Shown here: positions 32,672 through 38,503 of the stretch, one piece after another
How the letters are laid out: every line of letters begins with the position of its first letter
How positions within the stretch are numbered: the first letter of the stretch is position 1
Source of the DNA: Lachnospiraceae bacterium
Lineage (GTDB): Bacteria; Bacillota; Clostridia; Lachnospirales; Lachnospiraceae
Assembly: GCA_021199495.1 (NCBI GenBank)
Contig: JAJQHY010000003.1
Coordinates: forward strand, 1 to 38,503
Direction: 5' to 3'
Length of the DNA: 38,503 nt
Translations under genes and position numbers: made by a program
The notes under the pieces: generated by a model
What the model saw: the letters and a program-made list of their open reading frames with translations, nothing else
Database searches by the model: none
Told to the model about the DNA's origin: nothing

Positions 32672-35140
32672 ATGATACCAATACTCGAACGAATCAGACA
32701 GGAACGTATCTACATGGACGGCGGCACGGGTACCATGCTCCAGGCCGCGGGACTTAGCGGCGGCAAGGGGCCGGAGCTGTGGAATCTGGAGAATCCGGCA
32801 GAAATTGTGAAGCTGCACCGCGCTTATCTGGAGGCGGGCTGCACAGTCATTTCCACGAATACCTTCGGGGTGAACTGTCTGAAATATGACAATTATGAGG
32901 AGCTGATCCGGGCGGCGTTTGCCTGCGCGAGGGAGGCACTTAAAGAGTATCCGGACCGTTATCTGGCCTTTGACGTGGGCCCGACGGGGCGGCTTTTGCA
33001 GCCGATCGGGGACCTGCCCTTCGAGGAGGCGGTGTCGGTTTTTGCGGCGAATATAAAGGTAGCAGCGGATTGCGGCGCGGACTGTGTGCTGATTGAGACG
33101 ATGAACGACAGTTACGAGACGAAAGCGGCGGTGCTGGCAGCGAAGGAGAACTGTGATCTGCCGGTCTTTGTCACCAATGTTTTTGATTCCGGCGGAAAGC
33201 TGATGACCGGCGCGAACCCGGAGGCGATGATTGCACTCTTAGAGGGGCTTCACTGCGATGCGGTGGGGATGAACTGCTCCCTGGGGCCGGATCAGATGCT
33301 TAAGCTTGTACCTGTTTTTGCGGAATATGCGTCCGTTCCCATCATTGTGACGCCGAACGCCGGGATTCCACGTGTGGTGAAGGGGCAGACGGTCTATGAC
33401 ATCGGTCCGGAGCAGTTCGCGGCGTATATGGTGCAGATTGCAAAGGCGGGGGCTACAATTCTGGGCGGCTGCTGCGGCACCACGCCGGAGTATATGCGCA
33501 GAGTGATCGAGGTGACGAAGGATTTACCGTATCATTTGCCGGAGCAAAAAGAACGCACCCTGATTTCCTCTTACACGCATGCGGTGGAATTAAAAAACGG
33601 GCCGGTTCTGATCGGTGAACGTATCAACCCAACCGGCAAAAAGAAATTAAAGGAGGCGCTGCGCACCCGCAGCTTCGACTATATTTTGCAGGAGGCCATC
33701 CGCCAGAGCGATGCGGGCGTGCCGGTGCTGGATGTCAATGTCGGTCTTCCCGAGATCGATGAGCCGCAGGTGATGTGTGATGTGATCAATCAGGTGCAGG
33801 CGGTCAGCGATGCCGTGCTGCAGATCGACACCTCCGATCCGGTTGCCTTAGAGAAGGCCATGCGTTTATATAACGGAAAGCCGCTGGTCAATTCTGTCAA
33901 CGGCAGCGAGAAGAGCATGAAAGCGGTGCTGCCGCTGGTGCGCAAATACGGCGGCGCCCTCATTGTCCTGGCCATCGGAGAGAACGGAATCCCTGAGACT
34001 GCTGAGGGCAGGGTGCAGATTGCGGAGCAGGTGGCCGCTAAGGCCGCAGAATACGGTATCGCGAAAAAAGAACTGATCGTAGATCCGCTTGCCATGACGA
34101 TTTCATCAGACGCAAAAAGTGCAGGGGTGACGCTTGATGCCATCCGCATGTTGAAGGAGCGCGGTTTTGGCACCAGTCTTGGTGTGTCCAATATTTCCTT
34201 CGGCCTGCCGACGAGGGACCGCATCAACTCGACTTTCTTTGCCATGGCGCTGGAGGAGGGGCTGGACTGTGCGATTATGAACCCGTTCTCCGGTCCGATG
34301 ATGGACGTGTATTATGCGTTCCGGGCGCTTAAGGCTATCGACACAAACTGCACGGATTATATTGGATATGCTTCCGCGCATCCGGTGAGTGCGGGAGCGG
34401 GGCAGGCAGGGAACGGCGCGGGTAACGCGGCAGGCGATAAAACATCTGCCGGGACAGGACAGCCGGGAAGCGCGGCTGCAGAAAGCCCCCTCCAGTATGC
34501 CATCCGCATGGGCTTAAAGGAGCGGGCGCAGGCCGAGACGTGTGTGCTTGTGGCGCAGATTGATCCTATGTCCGTCATCAACGACCATGTCATCCCGGCG
34601 CTGAATGTCGTCGGTCTGGCCTTTGAGCAGAAAAAAATGTACCTGCCGCAGCTTTTGATGAGCGCCGAAGCAGCCACGGCTTCCTTTGAGATTGTAAAGG
34701 CCGCCATGCCGCCCGCCGCGGAAAATGATGGAACTGTCAGGCCGGTCATCCTGGCCACTGTCCAGGGCGACATCCACGACATCGGTAAAAATATTGTGAA
34801 AGTCATGCTGGAAAGCTACGGTTTCCTGGTCTATGACCTGGGCCGCGATGTCCCGCCCGAAACCGTGGTGGACAAGGCTCGTGAAACCGGCTGTAAGCTG
34901 GTGGGATTAAGTGCGCTGATGACCACTACAGTTCCTTCCATGGAGGAGACTATTCGTCAGCTGCACGAGGCGCTTCCCGAGGTGAAGACCGTTGTGGGAG
35001 GCGCTGTCCTCACCCAGGAATATGCAGATATGATCCACGCGGATTATTACGCGAAGGATGCCATGGACACCGTGCGGTATGCCGAGGCGTTTTATCACAG
35101 GAAGGAGCATTATGAACAACGACACGACAGAAATGATTGA
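32672..35140 (+). CDS. metH: cobalamin-dependent methionine synthase lacking the reactivation domain
   Basis: An 822-residue enzyme transferring a methyl group from methyl-THF via cobalamin to homocysteine. The homocysteine barrel (1-290) has zinc ligands C202 and C267-C268 (GGCCGTT). The pterin-binding barrel begins at VLIGERINPTGKK; the cap and Rossmann cobalamin domains carry D700-x-H702-x-x-G705. An unusual Gly/Ala/Ser linker of about 35 residues (near 571-606) joins pterin and cap domains. The fourth domain of E. coli MetH (1,227 residues) is missing and is encoded at 27145. GAGGAATG precedes the ATG. The following small gene overlaps by 29 bases. Confidence 0.95.
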   Translation: MIPILERIRQERIYMDGGTGTMLQAAGLSGGKGPELWNLENPAEIVKLHRAYLEAGCTVISTNTFGVNCLKYDNYEELIRAAFACAREALKEYPDRYLAFDVGPTGRLLQPIGDLPFEEAVSVFAANIKVAADCGADCVLIETMNDSYETKAAVLAAKENCDLPVFVTNVFDSGGKLMTGANPEAMIALLEGLHCDAVGMNCSLGPDQMLKLVPVFAEYASVPIIVTPNAGIPRVVKGQTVYDIGPEQFAAYMVQIAKAGATILGGCCGTTPEYMRRVIEVTKDLPYHLPEQKERTLISSYTHAVELKNGPVLIGERINPTGKKKLKEALRTRSFDYILQEAIRQSDAGVPVLDVNVGLPEIDEPQVMCDVINQVQAVSDAVLQIDTSDPVALEKAMRLYNGKPLVNSVNGSEKSMKAVLPLVRKYGGALIVLAIGENGIPETAEGRVQIAEQVAAKAAEYGIAKKELIVDPLAMTISSDAKSAGVTLDAIRMLKERGFGTSLGVSNISFGLPTRDRINSTFFAMALEEGLDCAIMNPFSGPMMDVYYAFRALKAIDTNCTDYIGYASAHPVSAGAGQAGNGAGNAAGDKTSAGTGQPGSAAAESPLQYAIRMGLKERAQAETCVLVAQIDPMSVINDHVIPALNVVGLAFEQKKMYLPQLLMSAEAATASFEIVKAAMPPAAENDGTVRPVILATVQGDIHDIGKNIVKVMLESYGFLVYDLGRDVPPETVVDKARETGCKLVGLSALMTTTVPSMEETIRQLHEALPEVKTVVGGAVLTQEYADMIHADYYAKDAMDTVRYAEAFYHRKEHYEQRHDRND

Positions 35141-35543
35141 GAACCTGCGCAGGGAACTTCGCCTTACCCGCATCATCACCATTGTTTCCATTCTTCTGAC
35201 CCTTTGCATGGCGGGTCTCGTCATTTATTTTCAGCATACCGTGCAGACTGCGGTGGAACCGCTGACAGAGCAGATGGCGGAGATGGATATGGATACCTTG
35301 AACAGTATCATGGAGGACATGGAAGTGATGACAGGAGAGCTGGCCGAGGCGGACATCGACTGGGAGAAGCTTTCCGATACAGTGAATTCACTGGATGTAG
35401 AGGCGTTCAATGAGGCAATTGCCGGTCTGAATACCGAGGAATTTTCCGAGGCGATCGAGAATTTAAATGATGCCATAGAGGCACTGCAGAATCTGGGCAG
35501 CAGCGCGTCCTCTCTGACGGACTGGCTGTTCGGCGGAAACTGA
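35112..35543 (+). CDS. small single-span membrane protein with acidic helical repeats
   Basis: A 143-residue protein of unknown function. A short polar cytoplasmic N-terminus, one transmembrane helix (about 19-41), then an acidic, probably coiled-coil extracytoplasmic part with imperfect repeats of 12-15 residues (SLDVEAFNEAIAG / LNTEEFSEAIEN). There is no cysteine lipobox. ATG 35112 follows GGAAGGAGC and lies inside the 3' end of metH, so it is translationally coupled to the methionine operon as its last gene. The in-frame ATG at 35058 is entirely within metH and unlikely. A methionine-related role cannot be inferred. Confidence 0.7.
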   Translation: MNNDTTEMIENLRRELRLTRIITIVSILLTLCMAGLVIYFQHTVQTAVEPLTEQMAEMDMDTLNSIMEDMEVMTGELAEADIDWEKLSDTVNSLDVEAFNEAIAGLNTEEFSEAIENLNDAIEALQNLGSSASSLTDWLFGGN

Positions 35544-35728
35544 GCAGGCGGCCTGCCAGGATTTCAAAATATGGAAGTCAGGTCAGGATTGAAATGACTG
35601 CAAAACAGAAAAATGAAAGCCGCAGCTGCGACAGAACGGACATTCGTGAAAAAAATGTCGGATTCTAAATAAAACCTGTCAGAACTATTAAATTTTCAAA
35701 TGGGGCTGTCTTTACGATTTTTTTGTGT

Positions 35729-35758
35729 TAAGATGACACAGAAAAAAGTGTCATCTTA
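35729..35758 (+). promoter_or_regulatory. 11-bp perfect palindrome overlapping the ABC gene promoter
   Basis: TAAGATGACAC (35729-35739) and GTGTCATCTTA (35748-35758) around an A-rich 8-base loop. A possible -10 (TAAGAT) lies within the left arm, so an operator for an unlinked regulator is likely. It could also fold in the leader RNA. The remainder of 35544-35786 shows nothing else clear. Confidence 0.55.
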
Positions 35759-35786
35759 TGTAACAGAATGAACTGAAAGGACAGCC

Positions 35787-38503
35787 ATGCTTCAATTACA
35801 TAATATCTGCAAACAATATAAAACCGGCGATCTGGTACAGACTGCCTTAAATGATGTCAGTTTAAACCTGCGCGACAACGAGTTCGTGGCGATTTTGGGA
35901 CCCAGCGGCTCCGGCAAGAGTACCCTGCTCAATATTATCGGCGGCCTGGACCGCTATGACAGCGGCGATCTGATTATCAATGGGATTTCTACCAAAAAGT
36001 ATACGGATCGTGACTGGGATTCTTACCGCAACCATACCATCGGATTTGTATTTCAAAGTTATAATTTAATTCCACACCAGTCTGTCCTGTCCAATGTGGA
36101 GCTGGCCCTGACGATCTCCGGCATTTCCAAGGCGGAGAGAAGACGTCGTGCGCAGGAGGCGTTAAGAGAGGTGGGTCTGGGTGACCAGATGCACAAAAAG
36201 CCCAACCAGATGTCCGGCGGGCAGATGCAGCGTGTGGCCATTGCCCGTGCGCTTGTCAATAATCCGGACATTCTTCTGGCTGACGAGCCTACCGGTGCGC
36301 TGGATACCGAGACCAGTATCCAGGTCATGGAGCTCTTAAAAGAGGTGGCGAAGGACCGTCTGGTGGTCATGGTGACGCATAACCCGGAGCTGGCGGAGGA
36401 GTATGCGACCAGAATCGTCCGTATCCAGGATGGGCAGCTGAAGAGCGATTCCGACCCTTATGTGGTGGATGAAGCCGCTCTTGCCGAGCCGGAACACAAA
36501 AACATGGGGCATTCCTCCATGTCATTTCTGACATCTCTGTCACTTTCACTTAACAACCTCGCAACCAAAAAAACCAGAACCTTTATGACCGCTTTTGCCG
36601 GATCGATCGGCATTATCGGGATTGCTCTGATTCTGTCCATTTCCACTGGTGTGAATGATTATATTCAGAATATTGAGGAAGAGACGATGTCTGAATATCC
36701 TGTCCAGATTACCTCCAGCGGATTTGATCTGACATCCATCATGAGTACCCAGGATAATTTTGTGGATCCTCTGGCAGCGGAAAATGAGGATGAGATTACC
36801 GTCACAGAAGTGCTTTCCGCCATGTTTACCAGTATCAGCAGCAATGATATTGCCGCGCTGAAGGAATACCTGGAGAGTGGGGAGAGTGGTATCGAGGATT
36901 ACGTAAAGGGGATCGAATACGTTTACGACATTGAACCGCTGATTTATATTGCGGATGGGGATGGATACAGACAGATTAACCCGAATACGCTTGCTTCTTC
37001 CACCAGCAGTGTCAGCGCATCCTCTTCCATTTCTTCCTATATGAGCATGATGACATCCTACGTATCCGGTATGAATGTTTTTTATCAGATGCCGGAAAAT
37101 GAAGAACTTTATGTCACGCAGTATGAAGTAAAGGCAGGGCGGTGGCCGGAATCCTATAATGAATGTGTCCTGGTGCTCACATCCTCCGGCAGTGTCAGCG
37201 ATCTGATGCTGTATATGGTGGGCCTGGAGGATTACAGTGATCTTGAGGATCTGATTGCAAGATATCAGGATGGAGAGGATGTTTCTGTCACTTCCATTGA
37301 GGATACATATAGTTATGATGAAATCCTGGGGCTTACATTTCAACTGATTACCGGTGCGGATTGCTATGCCTATGACAGCGAATATGGTCTCTGGGTGGAT
37401 AAAAGCGACGACGCTTCTTACATGAATGAAGTGATTGCGAACGGGGAAGAGCTGACCATTGTCGGCATTGTGCAGCCCATGGAAGACGCATCCAGTGAGG
37501 CTCTGTCTTCCGGCATCAATTATCCCGCTTCTTTAGTGGAGCATATTGTGGAAGAGGCAATGGCCAGCGAGATTGTGCAGGCGCAGATGGCAAATCCGGA
37601 TATCAATGTGCTTTCCGGAGAGGAGTTTGAAGAGGAAGGCGGCGATTTTGATTTAAACTCCATCCTGACGATTGATGAGGATGCCCTGGCGGAGGCGTTC
37701 GATTTTGGAGATCTGTCAGATCTGATTGATACGGACAGCCTGACAGATTCTCTGGATTTGGATTCCCTGGAGATCGATCTGGATTCTCTGGATTTATCCG
37801 GAATGGAATTTGATCTGGATCTGAGCGGCATGGAACTGGATTTAAGCGGACTGGATCTGAGCGGTATGGAAATGGAGCTGGATTTAAGCGGGCTGGATAT
37901 GAGCAGCCTTCTTTCCAGCATTACCATTAACGCTTCTGAGGAAAATATCAGTGCGCTGATAGAGGCACTGATGGAAGGCTACTGGGATTCTGTGCCGGAG
38001 GAATATTCTAACCTGGAGGATATCTTTGCAGTTTACATAGAATCGGAAAGAGCGCAGAATATCCTGACGGAGTGGATAGAATCCTATGGAAGTGATATCC
38101 TGTCAGAGATTATTGGAGGAGGCGGCAGCGAGAGCGGCGGCACGGAGAGCGGCGGCAGCGAGAGTGGTGATACTGAGAGCAGCGACAGCGAAAGCGGTGA
38201 TACGGAGAGCGGCGGCACGGAGAGCGGCGGCAGCGAAAGTGGTGACACGGAGAGCGGCGATACGGAGAGCGGTGATACCGAAAGTGGCGACAGCGAGAGC
38301 GGTGATACCGGAAGTGGTGACACGGAGAGCGGTGATACCGAAAGTGGCGACACTGAAAGCGGCGACAGCGAAAGTGGTGATACGGAGAGCGGCGACAGCG
38401 AGAGCGGTGATACGGAGAACAGCGGAACCGAAAGTGGTGACACTGAAAGCGGCGACGCGGACGCAGCGGGTGGCAACACGGAGAGTGATGACGCGGACGC
38501 AGA
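35787..38503 (+). CDS. MacB-like ABC transporter, fused ATPase-permease, 3' end beyond the window
   Basis: At least 905 residues, open to the window edge. The ATPase (1-220) has Walker A GPSGSGKS (38-45), signature MSGGQ (142-146), Walker B ILLADEP (162-168) and H198, the LolD/MacB pattern. One helix (about 266-288) then leads into a very large extracellular domain. That domain includes an Asp/Leu/Ser region built on LDLSGM-like units (about 37730-37905) and then about 22 pentapeptides ESG(D/G)(T/S) (38130-38456). The remaining FtsX-type helices should lie past the end. Such transporters extrude peptides or antibiotics, or regulate wall enzymes. AAAGG precedes the ATG, and a palindromic operator lies upstream. 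Confidence 0.88.
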   Translation, partial: MLQLHNICKQYKTGDLVQTALNDVSLNLRDNEFVAILGPSGSGKSTLLNIIGGLDRYDSGDLIINGISTKKYTDRDWDSYRNHTIGFVFQSYNLIPHQSVLSNVELALTISGISKAERRRRAQEALREVGLGDQMHKKPNQMSGGQMQRVAIARALVNNPDILLADEPTGALDTETSIQVMELLKEVAKDRLVVMVTHNPELAEEYATRIVRIQDGQLKSDSDPYVVDEAALAEPEHKNMGHSSMSFLTSLSLSLNNLATKKTRTFMTAFAGSIGIIGIALILSISTGVNDYIQNIEEETMSEYPVQITSSGFDLTSIMSTQDNFVDPLAAENEDEITVTEVLSAMFTSISSNDIAALKEYLESGESGIEDYVKGIEYVYDIEPLIYIADGDGYRQINPNTLASSTSSVSASSSISSYMSMMTSYVSGMNVFYQMPENEELYVTQYEVKAGRWPESYNECVLVLTSSGSVSDLMLYMVGLEDYSDLEDLIARYQDGEDVSVTSIEDTYSYDEILGLTFQLITGADCYAYDSEYGLWVDKSDDASYMNEVIANGEELTIVGIVQPMEDASSEALSSGINYPASLVEHIVEEAMASEIVQAQMANPDINVLSGEEFEEEGGDFDLNSILTIDEDALAEAFDFGDLSDLIDTDSLTDSLDLDSLEIDLDSLDLSGMEFDLDLSGMELDLSGLDLSGMEMELDLSGLDMSSLLSSITINASEENISALIEALMEGYWDSVPEEYSNLEDIFAVYIESERAQNILTEWIESYGSDILSEIIGGGGSESGGTESGGSESGDTESSDSESGDTESGGTESGGSESGDTESGDTESGDTESGDSESGDTGSGDTESGDTESGDTESGDSESGDTESGDSESGDTENSGTESGDTESGDADAAGGNTESDDADA
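38130..38456 (+). repeat. 15-bp in-frame tandem repeat encoding ESG(D/G)(T/S)
   Basis: About 22 copies of a 15-bp unit of the type GAGAGCGGCGACACG run in frame. Third-base variation is high (agc/agt, ggc/ggt, gat/gac, acg/act/acc) while the peptide is conserved, which suggests selection on the protein. Minus-strand open frames across it are shadows of the repeat. Confidence 0.9.

Noticed and set aside
38130-38456. CRISPR array
   Set aside because: The repeat is a 15-bp in-frame codon repeat without spacers, within a long coding region.
37520-38479. Minus-strand Ser/Pro/Leu-rich open frames
   Set aside because: They mirror the repetitive plus-strand ABC transporter gene and lack ribosome sites.

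Overview
The window looks like chromosomal DNA from a gut-type member of the Clostridia, most likely the family Lachnospiraceae. This is inferred from gene content and style: strong AGGAGG-type ribosome sites, sigma-A promoters, roughly 50-55% GC by eye, DUF3842, Uma2 genes, a YtrA-type GntR operon, a split cobalamin methionine synthase, and short palindromic dispersed repeats. No rRNA, tRNA, CRISPR array or complete insertion sequence was seen.

Layout. Positions 1-5160: a HAD phosphatase behind a dispersed repeat, an orphan PBECR3-like nuclease, an XRE regulator, a Uma2 endonuclease and a MATE exporter. Positions 5166-5413: a 248-bp element with perfect 17-bp terminal inverted repeats and several internal hairpins. 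Positions 5505-7914: a response regulator, a histidine kinase with almost no sensor domain, and a CDP-alcohol phosphatidyltransferase in one operon. Positions 8208-13238: an ABC importer (ATPase, two permeases, lipoprotein) ending in a glycerophosphodiester phosphodiesterase, the gene content of a ugp system. Together with the PgsA-like enzyme this makes a lipid synthesis and lipid-fragment recycling neighbourhood. Positions 13408-15334 (minus strand): a GntR repressor with its own ABC transporter and a clear promoter/operator.

Positions 15504-25052 are a mosaic: a DUF1624 acyltransferase-like membrane protein, a TSUP transporter, a MATE gene frameshifted at an A8 run, a ZIP metal transporter, an unrecognised gene split by an in-frame TGA, a TetR regulator, DUF3842, an ECF S component, a secreted C39 peptidase, and a second Uma2 gene in a segment bounded by 25-bp direct repeats. 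Next come a VanY-like D,D-carboxypeptidase and the methionine operon: metF, a free-standing MetH reactivation protein, and metH lacking that domain.

The most striking feature is inside the methionine operon. Between the reactivation gene and metH lies a 1,598-residue DUF4011-helicase-MTES_1575 nuclease-DUF3320 protein, a predicted nucleic-acid-targeting (probably defence) enzyme with all catalytic motifs intact and an AT-richer 3' end. The window ends inside a MacB-type ABC transporter gene whose extracellular domain carries about 22 acidic pentapeptide repeats.
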